Source of the DNA: Isoetes taiwanensis
Lineage: Eukaryota > Streptophyta > Lycopodiopsida > Isoetales > Isoetaceae
Reading direction: 5' to 3'
DNA: 64,000 nt
Assembly: GCA_021234155.1 (NCBI GenBank)
Contig: JAJEKV010000031.1
Location: 8,012,748 to 8,076,747 of the forward strand
The notes below the pieces were generated by a model. That model worked only from the letters and a program-made list of their open reading frames with translations, made no database searches and was not told where the DNA came from. This document shows, one piece after another, positions 40,951-50,950 of this stretch. Every line of letters begins with the position of its first letter. The first letter of the stretch is position 1. The position numbers were made by a program, and so were the translations under genes.

Positions 40951-43536
40951 TTAGTCACTATATGTTGTGTTTGTGTCTGGAACAGCATCTGTTTGTTGAT
41001 TTTCACTTTCTGTGGTATGAAATGTTTTGAGGCGAAAGCCATTAACCAGTGTAGGTAATGGAGTTCCATCTAACTCAGCCAGCTTGAAAACGCTGGGTTG
41101 CACCACTTGAACAATTTGATAAGGGCCAAGCCAGCGAAACTTTAACTTGCCTGGAAAATTTTTGTAACGAGAATCATAAAGAAGAACCAAATCGCCTTCG
41201 TTGAATGTTTTTGTCTTAAGTCTTTTGTCATGTAATGATCTCTGCAAGCGTTGTCCATGAAGAACACGAACATAAGCATCACGCCTAAGTTCATCCAACT
41301 GTTCCAATTGATAAACCCGTTCTTTGAGTGCCGCAGGCGGATTATGGGCTGTAGCTAGTTGAAAACGGAGAGTTGGAAGAATGTATTCAAAGGGCATGAG
41401 AGCTTCTTGACCATAAACCAATTTGAAAGGAGTGTGACCTGTAGCTATTTTGAAACAAGTATTGTAAGCCCAAAGAACAGTAGGAAGCTTGGTTTGCCAG
41501 TCAGTGCGAGAAGCGTCACAAATTTTCTTGAGAATTGTGACCAGAGTTTTGTTGGTGCTTTCTGCCAAACCATTCCCTTGAGGATAGTAAGGTGTGCTCT
41601 TGTGATGATGTATTAGGAGATAATCCGTCAGCTCCTTGATGGTATGATTGATAAAATGGACACCACGATCACTGACCAGCTCCGTGGGGCAGCCAAATCG
41701 CGTGATGATTTGTTGATAGATGACCTTGGCTGTGCTTGCCGCAGTGTTGTCTGGAAGTGCGCAAGCTTCCGCCCATTTGGTAGCGTAGTCAGTGAGAACC
41801 AGAATGTAGCGGGCACGGGTGTGCCGCGCAGGAGGGTCGATGGGTCCCACAAAATCCATCCCCCATTTGCTGAAGGGAAGGGGCGTGGCAACCGGCGTCA
41901 AGGGAAGAGCGTCACGGGCCGTGGGTCGTCCCACACGCTGGCAAGCATCACATGTGCGGGCGTGGGCGTGAGCGTCTTTGAAGAGCGTGGGCCAAAAATA
42001 ACCAGTCAAGAGGATTTTGCGTGCCGTAGTGTCACCATGGTAGTGACCACCACCGAGCCCTTCATGGGCTTCTCGAACAATATCTGGGACCTCATGAGGG
42101 AGAACACAGCGTCGAAGGACGGCATCCTTACCCTTTTTGTAAAGATGGCCTGCAACCATGGTGTAGTCACGGACCTCGCGGAGAAATTGGTGTCGACGGG
42201 ATTGTCGCTTGGCTTGAGAGAGCGTGACGTCTTCTGGTGGAAGAGCGCCTGTGAGGAGGTACTGCTGAAAGTCATGGAACCAATGTGGTGTTGCCGTGAC
42301 TAAAAAAAGTTGAGCGTCAGGAAAGGCGTCTGAGACTCCAGTGGAGGGATCATCTGTGTGGATGCGTGAAAGATAATCCGGGACAACATGAGATTTGCGT
42401 GCTTTGTGAACAATTTCAAAAGGTGCAAATTCTTTTAGAAGGAGGACCCAACGAGCAATGCGGCCCGTGGGCGTGGATTTATTGATCAAATAAAGGAGTG
42501 CTTGGTGGTCAACAAAGAATTTGATATGACTGCCCAAAAGATAGTGACGGAAGCGTTGGACACAGAAAATTAAACCCAAGGCTTCACGCTCGGTGGCAGA
42601 GTAGTTTTGCTCAGCAGAATTGAGTTTTCGGCTGGCATATCGGTTTGGTTTGTCAGTGTGTGCATCATATTCTTGAGAAAGAACAGCTCCAATAGCAAAC
42701 GCCGAGACATCGACATAAACATGAAAGGGCTTGTCCCATTGAGGAGGAACAAGAACCGGGGCCTGAGTGAGCAAAAGCTTCAACTGTTGGAAAGCAGCTT
42801 CCGCCTGGGAATTCCAAGCCCAGGTGGATTTATCACCCGTGAGTTTATGAATGGGATCTGCAATGGTTGCTAGTCCAGGAATGAAGGTGGAGTAATAATT
42901 GACCTTACCCAGGAAAGAGCGTGTCTCCTTGATATTGGCGGGTGCTTGAGCCTTCAGCACACAACTGATTTTGGCAGGATCCGTGGTGATACCTGCTTTG
43001 CTGACAACGTGTCCTAACAGAACACCTGAGGCGACGCAAAAGGTGCATTTCTCGGGATTGAGACTAATGCCGGACTCATCACATTTCTGAAAGACGAGTT
43101 CCAACTTATCCAAATGGTCAGCCATGGAACTGTAGGCAGAGAAGTCATCTTGAAAATTTTGCAAGAAGGGATTTTCCTTCATAAAATCATGAAAAACTGA
43201 GAGCATGATGCGTTGAAACGTCGATGGAGAGTTTGATAATCCAAAAGGAACCACCTTGTAGGCAAAAGTGCCCCACGGGGTGGTGAAAGTAATCTTGAGT
43301 TGATCAGATTCTTTGATTGAGATCTGATTGTAGCCAGAAAAACCATCCATGAAGGAGTACATCTCATGTCTAGCAACCTCTTCCAGAACCTGGTCTGTGA
43401 AGGGAAGTGGAAAATGATCACGCTCCGTGGCCTGATTGAGTTTTCGGTAGTCCATGCAAACGCGGATCTTACCATTGTGTTTGAGCGCAATGACGATGGG
43501 GCTCACCCATTCAGAATGTTTGACCTCATAGATCAA
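40951..43536 (-). CDS. Gypsy-2 pol: RT, RNase H and integrase
   Basis: 861 open codons. RT: SPIVIALKHNGKIRVCMDYR, MYSFMDGFSGYNQIS, VVPFGLSNSPSTFQRI and the catalytic pair in NFQDDFSAY, where Gln precedes DD instead of the usual Leu or Val. RNase H: HVYVDVSAFAIGAVLSQ, TEREALGLIF and DHQALLYLINK. Integrase: intact HHCC zinc site (H-EAH ... CDACQRVGRP), DDE in WGMDFVGPI, LVSDRGVHF and NGLAESTNKTL, then the GPY/F module (WLGPYQIVQV) and a short tail without chromodomain. Only the first RT segment is in another frame upstream (about 43540-44000). All catalytic acids are present, so this is the best-preserved coding unit of the nest. Confidence 0.95.
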   Translation of the reverse strand: MIYEVKHSEWVSPIVIALKHNGKIRVCMDYRKLNQATERDHFPLPFTDQVLEEVARHEMYSFMDGFSGYNQISIKESDQLKITFTTPWGTFAYKVVPFGLSNSPSTFQRIMLSVFHDFMKENPFLQNFQDDFSAYSSMADHLDKLELVFQKCDESGISLNPEKCTFCVASGVLLGHVVSKAGITTDPAKISCVLKAQAPANIKETRSFLGKVNYYSTFIPGLATIADPIHKLTGDKSTWAWNSQAEAAFQQLKLLLTQAPVLVPPQWDKPFHVYVDVSAFAIGAVLSQEYDAHTDKPNRYASRKLNSAEQNYSATEREALGLIFCVQRFRHYLLGSHIKFFVDHQALLYLINKSTPTGRIARWVLLLKEFAPFEIVHKARKSHVVPDYLSRIHTDDPSTGVSDAFPDAQLFLVTATPHWFHDFQQYLLTGALPPEDVTLSQAKRQSRRHQFLREVRDYTMVAGHLYKKGKDAVLRRCVLPHEVPDIVREAHEGLGGGHYHGDTTARKILLTGYFWPTLFKDAHAHARTCDACQRVGRPTARDALPLTPVATPLPFSKWGMDFVGPIDPPARHTRARYILVLTDYATKWAEACALPDNTAASTAKVIYQQIITRFGCPTELVSDRGVHFINHTIKELTDYLLIHHHKSTPYYPQGNGLAESTNKTLVTILKKICDASRTDWQTKLPTVLWAYNTCFKIATGHTPFKLVYGQEALMPFEYILPTLRFQLATAHNPPAALKERVYQLEQLDELRRDAYVRVLHGQRLQRSLHDKRLKTKTFNEGDLVLLYDSRYKNFPGKLKFRWLGPYQIVQVVQPSVFKLAELDGTPLPTLVNGFRLKTFHTTESENQQTDAVPDTNTTYSD

Positions 43537-44950
43537 ACCTGCAGCAAGGAGTTTGTCAATTTCTGCCTTGACGCGATCACGGTAATTAGGGTTGAGCCGG
43601 TACTGTCATTGCTAAACTGGACGTGCATCAGATTTGGTAGGAATGGTGAGTCCCCCCAAGGTTTTGTTGATTCCCCGAAGATCTCTGTAGCTCCATGCGA
43701 AAATGTGTTTGAACTTTTTGAAGAGCGTGACGGCCCTGTTACGATAGGGGGCCAGAAGATTTGCAGCAATGCGGACAGGCTGATTATTGCCCACGTCCAC
43801 TATCTCGACTTCAGGAGTCTGAATATGGGGTATCACTTCTGTGTCCTGGACAATATGAGCAGGAGGTTGAAGCATAACAGGATGCGTGGCACTCTGCGTG
43901 GTGAAAAAGAGAGGTTGCTGAGTTTCATCAAGCAGAGGGTGCTTCATGACAGCGTGTACATCTACAGGAGCTGCAGGAGGTTCCACATCTGAAAAGTGAT
44001 CAACACGTTGGATTCGATTGCAAGGTGCCAGGTAAGGGTCAAGCAAGGCAGCCACAGCCTGGTCCTGATCAAGAGTCATTTCTCCCCAAGGATCAGCATA
44101 TTCGGGGTAGGATGATAGAGGCAGACTCGCAGGTGGAGCCTGAACATGATAGATATTCTGGGCATCCTCAGAATCTGTGTCGGAGAGAGAGGGTTCAGCA
44201 TGGTCAACAGAAATGATCTTGCCTGTTTCCAAGTCCATGGTGGCATTGAGGTGACCATCGGTGATGACTAACTGATCCGTGGCCCAGTAATGGATACTCT
44301 TGGCCTGGCGGAGAAAAGGTCTGCCGACCAACATTTCATAATCACCTGGATCTTCCCCAGCCTTCCAAACACCAAATTCCAAGGGGAATCGGAGATCACC
44401 AATGTTGATGTGAAGAAGGTGTGACGCCTTGAGGTCTCATGATATGGCCATTAGCCAATTTGATGTCATATGGGGCACGATAGAGTTGTTTGATGCCCAT
44501 TTGTTTGCAGAGTTTATCCGTGATGAGATTAACTGCGCTACCTCCGTCAATTTGAACATGGTTGACTTGCTGATTACCCACCGTGGCATGGACCGTGGGT
44601 GTAGAGGTAGCAACAGCCCCAACCAAAACAGTCGGGAGTGGTAACTGGTCCTTGAGAGCAGGACAGAGTTTCAAAATTGTAGCCAAACTCAAAGGAATTT
44701 TGATTTTTGCTAGCTCCTCTTGGAGTTCCAGAGGCACATGAGAGAGAGGATCTGCGGGATCCACAGGTGCTGGAGTGCGTGGTAAAGAAGCAGCAACTTC
44801 TTTGAGGAGGTCAACCTCGGCAGCTATATTTGGATATGTCTGAGAGCGTGGAGGTTGAGACGTGGAAGGTGCTTCTTGTCTTTGTTGAGCTCTAGTGGTG
44901 GCATGGACATTAGCCAACGTGCGGCCTTCAGCAGCTTGCATGAGGTTCAA
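43537..44950 (-). pseudogene. Gypsy-2 protease and start of RT, frameshifted
   Basis: From 44950 a frame of 184 codons leads to LSLATILKLCPALKDQLPL and the retropepsin site in VQIDGGSAVNLITDKL, the same DGGS variant as in Gypsy-1. A frame change near 44390 leads to LVGRPFLRQAKSIHYW (the usual GRPWL position) and an acidic linker. It then reads NRAVTLFKKFKHIFAWSYRD, the start of the RT region. Another frame change at about 43610 connects to the pol frame starting at 43536. Confidence 0.85.
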
Positions 44951-46906
44951 AATGCTTTAGCGAACTTTAGGCATGACATGCGGCATAAGTTTCTCCAAGT
45001 CAGGTGCAAAGTGAACCTTTTTTTCTTCGTCATGAGGAATGGTGTCGACTGCAAAGGCAGGTTGCGTGCCATTAGGAATAATGGTTAAGGGACGTGACGC
45101 CCTGGTCTGGCGTGAAACCAAACCAACCCAATTTGATGGCTGAACTGGAGGATTAAGTGCCTGAAAAATTTCTTCCTGTGCTTGTTGATCCATCTGAGGT
45201 TGATTGGCAGGAGCTGGTTGATAGCGTGATTGCTGAGGCGCTCGAGGTGGCTTCTTAAGAACAGGACGCGGGCCTTGTTTGCCATTTGCAATCCAGAGTT
45301 GGTAAGCGGTCGTGAGGCGGACCGATGTGGTCTGATTGGTGCCAGGAAGCTGCACCTGAACTTGTGGAAGTTGAGGACACGCCGTGGTGGTATGACCCCA
45401 TTCTTGGACAAAGGATAACATCGAGCTTTAGAAGGATCAAAAGGAGGGCGTGTGTTGGGTCTCCGCTTGTTGCTCCCGCTGCTGATAGAGTTGATTGGGT
45501 TGCACCCGGTGGTGGCTGCCGATAGTGCGATTGTTGCCGAGGTGTTGTTTGCACTTGATAAACCGGTTTGTTGCGAAGCGGTGTAGGATGAGTGCGAAGT
45601 GCACTCTTCCGCGGCATGATTGCACATGTTGCATCGCTTGCAATGAGGAGGGCCATTGGTGGAGTTGCACTCATTAAGCCAAGTGGCCTTGGTATTTGCG
45701 CATATGGCACCAGATCCGACGCTATGGATTGGCGTATTGAGGTTGGACAAAGCACTGCGGGAACCATGACGGAGTGGAATGAAAGGGAGCTCCCCAAGAG
45801 CCACGCCACGGGAGGAAACATTGACCGAAAGTGATTGACAAGGTCGATAGCCCGTCCAACGCCTTCTGACGCAGTATTCATCATGAGTCCGATTCTTTGG
45901 AGGAAGTCCTTGGAGAAACCGCACCAAGATCCGCTCGTGTGGGGTACTCCTTGAGTTTGCCGAGTAGAATGTGAAGACGATCCGCAAAATCCCGGAGGCG
46001 GACTCAAGGGCTCTTGTTGAAGGTCATTGAGTTGCTTGAGATGAAGTTGATCATCATCCGTGGTCCCATAGTGAGAAAGAAAAGCGGTTCTCATTTCGAC
46101 CAATCTTGTTTCCGGTGGCTTTTGTTGGACATGAGCCATTGATGAGGAGAGCCACGCGTGGTGGAAAAAAGATGTGGAATTTCAGTTGAGGTTGCGCATG
46201 ACCATTCAGACAGCGAGCCTCAAATTCTTCCATGTGGGCCCCGAGCACTTTGGTCTAAGGGTTTGCCTTTCAGTGTGTTGCCAAAGGTGGGATAAGTCAG
46301 TTTAAGGGTCTGAAAGGTAGAGGTGAAAGTGCTTGGCTGGACAGGAACAGTATAGTGATTATATTGAGGTGGAGTTGGAGGTGGTATAGTGCCTGAAGGA
46401 CCCTGATGAAGGGGTGACTGCGGTTGAGGTACAGAAGGTGCCTGAGCATTGGTTTTGAGATCGGTAAGGTTGTAAACAGGAAGAGCGGTGGAAAATGTAG
46501 GGAAGGGAAATTCCTGGGGAGGAGCAAAAGAGACATGTGGATATCCCTGCCCACCCGGGGGAGATGATGATTGGGAAGGCAGAGGCGTATGGCCAGAAGA
46601 ATGATGGATGTAGGCATGTTCAGGGGTATGAAAGTAAGGTTGAGAAGGTTGAGCCTGATAGGGCTCCTGATAGTGATGAGGTGACTGAGGCTGTGAGCAA
46701 TGTTTGCACGCTTGAGGCGGGGAATTTGGACGAGACATGACACGAGGGGTGGGTGGCGCCGACTGAGCCCTAGACCGAATGTGGCCTCCCTCAATGTCAT
46801 AAGCAGATCCATACATGTCGCGAACAACTTCCCTTCGATGATGGCGCTCCAAGCGAGATGCCGTCTGGAAAAGGAGTTCTTCTGGCGTGAAGTTTCGGAC
46901 AGACAT
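44951..46906 (-). pseudogene. Gypsy-2 gag, frameshifted
   Basis: Start at the ATG at 46906 (MSVRNFTPEELLFQTASRLE). A long Pro/Ser/His/Gln-rich region follows (to about 46240). Then, in other frames, comes a capsid-like part (EEFEARCLNGHAQPQLKFHI; HERILVRFLQGLPPKNRTHD). A CCHC knuckle C-x2-C-x4-H-x4-C (CKRCNMCNHAAEEC) is at about 45610-45660, and a second, partly lost knuckle (QEWGHTTTAC) at about 45380-45410. At least three frame changes are needed, so gag is dead while pol is largely open. Confidence 0.85.
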
Positions 46907-46928
46907 GGCGACAGAAGAAAGGAAGATC

Positions 46929-46953
46929 GAATCAGACCCGGCAGCGGCGACAG
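46929..46953 (-). promoter_or_regulatory. Gypsy-2 primer-binding site candidate
   Basis: Directly after the 5' LTR the minus strand reads TGTCGCCGCTGCCGGGTCTG, resembling the tRNA-Asp-complementary sites (TGGCGCCGTTGCCGGGGA type) common in Tat/Athila elements but with several mismatches. Confidence 0.5.
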
Positions 46954-47523
46954 TGTTTGGGGTCTGGGTTCGGGAACTCCTGCAAGACAGCCCTCTGTGA
47001 GGACCCGTGGATCTAACAGGAGAATCCGGGGGACTATGTCACGCGGGATTTGCAAGAAGAGAACAAGAAGAAGAAAACAGAACAAAAGAGAACAATGAGA
47101 GGAAAATGATAAGCTTCCTTGATATCAATGATGAACATACATGAGCTCTCGCAAAAGAGAGACAACTGAAGTGAGACAAGACTCAAAACTCATCTAAAAC
47201 TCATGTGCTAGCTCTACTCATATATATAGTACAATAGCCTTTGGCCCAATATAGACACTCTGACTGATCTCGGTGCCGACTCCTGGAAGGAGGCCTGATT
47301 TGCAGGAATGTTGGCGGTGCCTCTTGAAGTGCCTGGGATCACGCTGACGCTGACGCGGGCGGTGACAGGCCGTCACTTGTCTGAGCGGCGCCTCTTGGTC
47401 TTTGGCTGCGTGGTCTTCTGCTGGGCCTTTGACGACTGACCCGTGGTTGACTGTGGATCCTTGTTCTTGACCTGGTCCGTCGTATGCATGAATAGTCCTG
47501 TACCAGGAGGCACAGGACTAACA
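46954..47523 (-). repeat. Gypsy-2 5' LTR
   Basis: 570 bp, about 99% identical by eye to 36463-37032, followed by the duplicated target GTGTG (47524-47528). Confidence 0.95.
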
Positions 47524-47528
47524 GTGTG

Positions 47529-48960
47529 CAGATGGTACAGGTGCATTAGGTGAAGCATCAACAGTGGATTCTGGAGTGCAAGGAGCAGATGGTATAGGGA
47601 TAATGGATGGAATGTCAACAGAGTCCTCAAGCAAGATAAAGGTGATAACAGGCTTTTTGTCAGAGGGAAAACATGGTTCAGATTCATTGAAGGAGGCATG
47701 CTTGGAAATGACTAATTTCTGAGTCTCCAGATCGAAGAAGCAGTATGCCTTTTGATGCATGGAATATCCTAGGAACATGGCAGGGTGTGTTTGCACAGAA
47801 AATTTGGAAGATGGATGTTGTAGCTTAATGAAAGCTCTACAGCCAAAAACTTTCAAATGAGTAAGCTGCACAGGAGCATTAGACCATACCTGCTCAGGAA
47901 TCTCATTGTCAATTGTAGAATGAGGTGCTCGGTTGAGAAGATAACTTGTTGTTAGAATGGCTTCTCCCCAGAATCGGGCTGGAACATTCATTGAAATCAT
48001 GAGAGTTCTGGCCATTTCAATCAGACTTCTGTTTGCACGCTCAGCTCTCCCATTTTGTTCTGGAGTATAAGGTGCAGACAATTGGTGTGTGATCCCATGA
48101 TGAAGAAGAAACTCCAAAAATTGTCTAGAGTTGAACTCGCCTCCATTATCTAATCTCAAGTGTTGAATAAGATCTCCAGTGGACCTTTCTATCATGGTTT
48201 TGAAGTTAACAAAGTGATCAAAGCATTGACTTTTGCGCTGCAACAGATACACAAACAACTTTCTGAAAAAATCATCTAGAAAGATGAGAAAATATTGGCA
48301 ACCTGTGAAGGTGGGAGGCTGAATAGGACCACAAATATCTGTATGAATCAAGGCCAAGCGTCGGGAAGCACGAGAAATAGATAGTTGAAAGGAAGATCGA
48401 GTGATCTTACCTTGTAGACAAGCATTGCATGCTTTCGAACTTGCTGAATGTGCTTTTACCAGGCCAGCCTTGATCATGATCTCAATCCTGTGAGTGGAGA
48501 TGTGTCCAAGTCGATGATGCCAAAGTGTTTGAGCTGTCGGAATCTCAGAAATGCAATTTGCATGCTCAGAGCTCAGGAGAAGTTGGTACAGATTTCGACA
48601 GCGTCGGCCTTGGAGAATGATCTTCTGATTATGATCTATGATATCACATGAATACTTTGAAAAGGATACCTTGAAGCCTCGATCTGTAAGCTTGCTTACT
48701 GAAATGAGATTTTTGTGAAGCCCTGGCACATGAAGAACTTCCCGAATCAATCTTGACGCATTGCCAACAACAACACGTGCAGTACCTGAAGCAATTGCTT
48801 CTTGAGTATGAGAGTCTCCCATTTGAACAAGTTTGGGAGTAGCAAGTTTGTCATAAGTAACAAACGAGCCCCGATCAGAAGTCATATGACTTGTAACTCC
48901 TGAATCCAGATACCAAAAGGAAGAATCACTTGGAATATCTTCGATGACAGCAAATAAATA
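47529..48960 (-). pseudogene. Copia protease and integrase
   Basis: After an in-frame stop at the gag end, the reading continues with FWYLDSGVTSHMTSDRGSFV, the Copia protease DSG site. Next come LHVPGLHKNLISVSKLTDRG, the gag-pre-integrase zinc part LWHHRLGHIS ... CNACLQGK, and the integrase DDE: ALIHTDICGPI (Asp), HLRLDNGGEFNSRQF (Asp) and TPEQNGRAERANRSLIEM (Glu). LKVFGCRAFIKL and FLGYSMHQKAYCFF mark the integrase C-terminus. The frame is open over 455 codons, into the Gypsy-2 LTR, where the element was inserted. Confidence 0.95.
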
Positions 48961-49875
48961 TTATGTAACCTTTGTGGCAATCATGCCTTGTTCAGGAATT
49001 TCAGCATTTTTGGGCTCATCCTCCACAATGTGGGCCTGTTGAACATCATTGACAGATTTAGAGGCTGGTACAGGGGCAGCAGCTCTGCAATCTTTGGCCA
49101 AATGACCATTTTTTTTACATCTGTAACATGTGATTTTTTTATCTTGTCGACCACGTCGAGCAGGCACTTTTGCAGAAGCAGATGAATTCGAACCTTTTGA
49201 AGAATGATCTGTGAACATTACTGTATCTGAAACATTTGGACGATTCTGCCTTTGGCGAACAACTTCAGCTTTGAGTCGGTCAAATGCCTTCTCAAAGGTG
49301 TAATCATCAAGTCTGCCTTCCATGTTGACCACAATTCCCTCAAAAGAGGAAGGTAAACTATTGAGGAGCATGGAGACTTTTTCACCTTCAGAAACCTCGA
49401 CCCCAATAGCATGCAGCTCATCCAAGTGATCTTTCATTTGGCATACATGTTCCATGAAATCTCCACATTCAAGCAACTGTAGAGTATACAGCTGTTTTCT
49501 GAGAGCCAGACGATTGCCTGCAAGATTAGATGCATAATGATTTATGAGAGTATTCCAAATCATGTATGCAGACTTAGCTCCTTTGACAAGGCGTGCTGGT
49601 GTGTCTTCCAGACTGGAGCAAATGATAAGACATGCCTTCCTGTCTTTCTCAATAAAAGACATCGAAGAAGCATCTAAGACAACTTCAACCGTGGCATCTT
49701 TAGAGGCTTCAGGTGAAGTAGGAATGGAGGAAGCGTGATTGCTCACTACCTTCCAAAGCCCTTTATCTTCAAGAATCATTTGAATTCGCCATCGCCACAT
49801 CTGGAAGTTTTTGCCATCGAAACGTGGCACAAGGCGCCATTCAAAATTTGATAAGATAGACGTTGCAGCATCCAT
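48961..49875 (-). CDS. Copia gag
   Basis: Start taken at the ATG at 49875 (MDAATSILSNFEWRLVPRFD), about 145 bp inside the 5' LTR. It contains the UBN2-type gag pattern FDGKNFQMWRWRIQMILED, later LRKQLYTLQLLECGDFMEHV and ALRK-like helices, then a basic linker and the CCHC knuckle CYRCKKNGHLAKDC. It ends at a TAA (48961-48963), beyond which the protease continues in the same frame. This is either a nonsense mutation of a single gag-pol frame or a termination site; Copia elements normally use one frame. Confidence 0.9.
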   Translation of the reverse strand: MDAATSILSNFEWRLVPRFDGKNFQMWRWRIQMILEDKGLWKVVSNHASSIPTSPEASKDATVEVVLDASSMSFIEKDRKACLIICSSLEDTPARLVKGAKSAYMIWNTLINHYASNLAGNRLALRKQLYTLQLLECGDFMEHVCQMKDHLDELHAIGVEVSEGEKVSMLLNSLPSSFEGIVVNMEGRLDDYTFEKAFDRLKAEVVRQRQNRPNVSDTVMFTDHSSKGSNSSASAKVPARRGRQDKKITCYRCKKNGHLAKDCRAAAPVPASKSVNDVQQAHIVEDEPKNAEIPEQGMIATKVT

Positions 49876-50006
49876 CCTTAACAAAAATAGAACTGTCAAA
49901 CAATTGTCGGCAGAGTGATTGTCGAAGCAAATGTCGACTAATCAGTGATGAAAACAATACTGGAAGAAAGTATAGCAAGAAGCGGCTTATGCTTTGGATC
50001 AGCGTC

Positions 50007-50020
50007 GTGGGCCCATAACC
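50007..50020 (-). promoter_or_regulatory. Copia primer-binding site matching the anticodon arm of initiator tRNA-Met (half-tRNA primer type)
   Basis: Immediately inside the 5' LTR the minus strand reads GGTTATGGGCCCAC. Its complement GTGGGCCCATAACC equals the anticodon stem-loop of plant initiator tRNA-Met, not its 3' acceptor end. Drosophila copia is known to prime from a tRNA-iMet 5' half cut in this arm. The usual plant Copia site TGGTATCAGAGC is not present here. Confidence 0.75.
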
Positions 50021-50246
50021 TGATAAAACATGCAACAGGAATAACGCAAGCACAAGTGAACTGATAGCACAAAGCAGAATAAGACGCACAAGAACTGGTG
50101 ATTGTTCCATTGATCCAATGTGGTACTTATACACTTGTCATAATAGATAGGTACATCAACCAAAACGGTAAGTACCAACTTCCTATAATCAGTCACCAAC
50201 TTCCCATGATTACAGGCGTAAACTTCTTAGATTACATAAATCAACA
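50021..50246 (-). repeat. Copia 5' LTR
   Basis: 226 bp, three differences by eye from 22399-22624, followed by GTTGC (50247-50251) and the resumed H2 sequence. Confidence 0.95.
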
Positions 50247-50251
50247 GTTGC

Positions 50252-50743
50252 TGGAAGAGCAGATATAGTAGCTCTAGTCATGATTGAATGCCTGGTAGAA
50301 CAGAAATTGACAGTAAATTAGTTCTTGATCACAATTTACATCATAAATTTGCAAGAACAATTACAAACCTGAAATTGGAAATCCAATTGTCAATGCTCGA
50401 GGATATTAAATTGAAAAGTCGATCTCTTAACCAAATGTGGAATTGAAGTAATAACTGCGCGAGTAGATCAGGGAAAGAATATGGAGATCATTTCTTGAAC
50501 AAGAGTCGGAATTGGTGGCTCAAATTCCGGGAGAGTTTTTGAGCGCCAAAAATGAGAAACCGGCCGTTATGCCCCTAACCATAAAACAGGCGATGGGGTT
50601 AATGGAAACGCCCCTAACAATAGTTAGGGGCCATTTATCTCTCAAAAGGAGAGCCAAATTTTTTACTCTTCCTTCATCTCTCGCCATCTCCCATCTCTCC
50701 CAATCTCTCAAGTTGTCTCTCGACAAAGCATGTGGCCAATACA
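50252..50743 (+). mobile_element. Right-hand remainder of Harbinger H2
   Basis: Non-coding end of H2 displaced by the Copia nest. It includes the inverted repeat CCCCTAAC...GTTAGGGG (about 50572-50634) and a CATCTCTC-rich stretch similar to the H1 right end (17530-17630), then the terminal repeat at 50726-50743. Confidence 0.8.
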
Positions 50744-50950
50744 TCTCCCTCCCTCCCTTCCTCTCTCTCCCCCTCCCCTCCCCTCTCTCTCTTCCTTCTA
50801 TCTCTTTTCTCTCTGTTCTCTATATTTTCTCTCTCTATTCTCTCACTACACTCTCTCTTTTTATCGCATCTCAATTCTCTCTATATATTATTTCTCTCTC
50901 TATCTCTTTATTTTCACTTATCGTACCTTTCTCTCTTTATTCTCTTAGCA
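50744..50950. repeat. CT-rich degenerate microsatellite right of H2
   Basis: Interrupted (CT)n, (CCCT)n and (CTCTAT)-like runs, the same strand sense as the left flank of H2. It gives spurious Ser/Leu-rich reading frames. Confidence 0.85.

Larger units (their letters stand above)
36463..47523 (-). mobile_element. Ty3/gypsy element Gypsy-2 (non-chromovirus) with two extra ORFs, 11.06 kb
   Basis: 570-bp LTRs at 36463-37032 (3') and 46954-47523 (5'), flanked by GTGTG (36458-36462 and 47524-47528). About five differences, all transitions, separate the LTRs. Next to the 3' LTR is a strong polypurine tract; next to the 5' LTR is a primer-site candidate resembling the tRNA-Asp type. Minus-strand order is gag, protease, RT-RNase H-integrase and then ORF3; an antisense ORF lies between pol and ORF3. 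pol is largely open while gag is frameshifted. Lack of a chromodomain, a DGGS protease site and the extra 3' ORF fit the Tat/Athila-type branch. Confidence 0.95.
22399..50246 (-). mobile_element. Ty1/copia LTR retrotransposon, 4.75 kb when nested insertions are removed
   Basis: 226-bp LTRs at 22399-22624 (3') and 50021-50246 (5'), starting TG and ending CA, with about three differences between them, flanked by the 5-bp duplication GTTGC (22394-22398 and 50247-50251). Order on the minus strand is gag, protease, integrase, RT, RNase H, which defines Ty1/copia. Two later LTR elements split it: Gypsy-2 between integrase and RT (TSD GTGTG) and Gypsy-1 within the RT C-terminus (TSD AGAAT). Subtracting both (12,026 and 11,061 bp plus one TSD each) leaves about 4,751 bp, a normal Copia length. 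Reading is continuous across both junctions. Confidence 0.95.

Noticed and set aside
40044-41069. 341-codon minus-strand frame between Gypsy-2 pol and ORF3
   Set aside because: It starts inside pol in another frame, has an unnatural Ser/His/Gln/Arg-rich composition and overlaps the better-looking antisense ORF and the ORF3 start; likely a shadow.
47373-47699. Reading frame joining a Copia segment to a basic KTKRRR tail
   Set aside because: It runs from Copia across the insertion point into the Gypsy-2 5' LTR; the tail belongs to ORF3 and is only meaningful in the 3' LTR copy.
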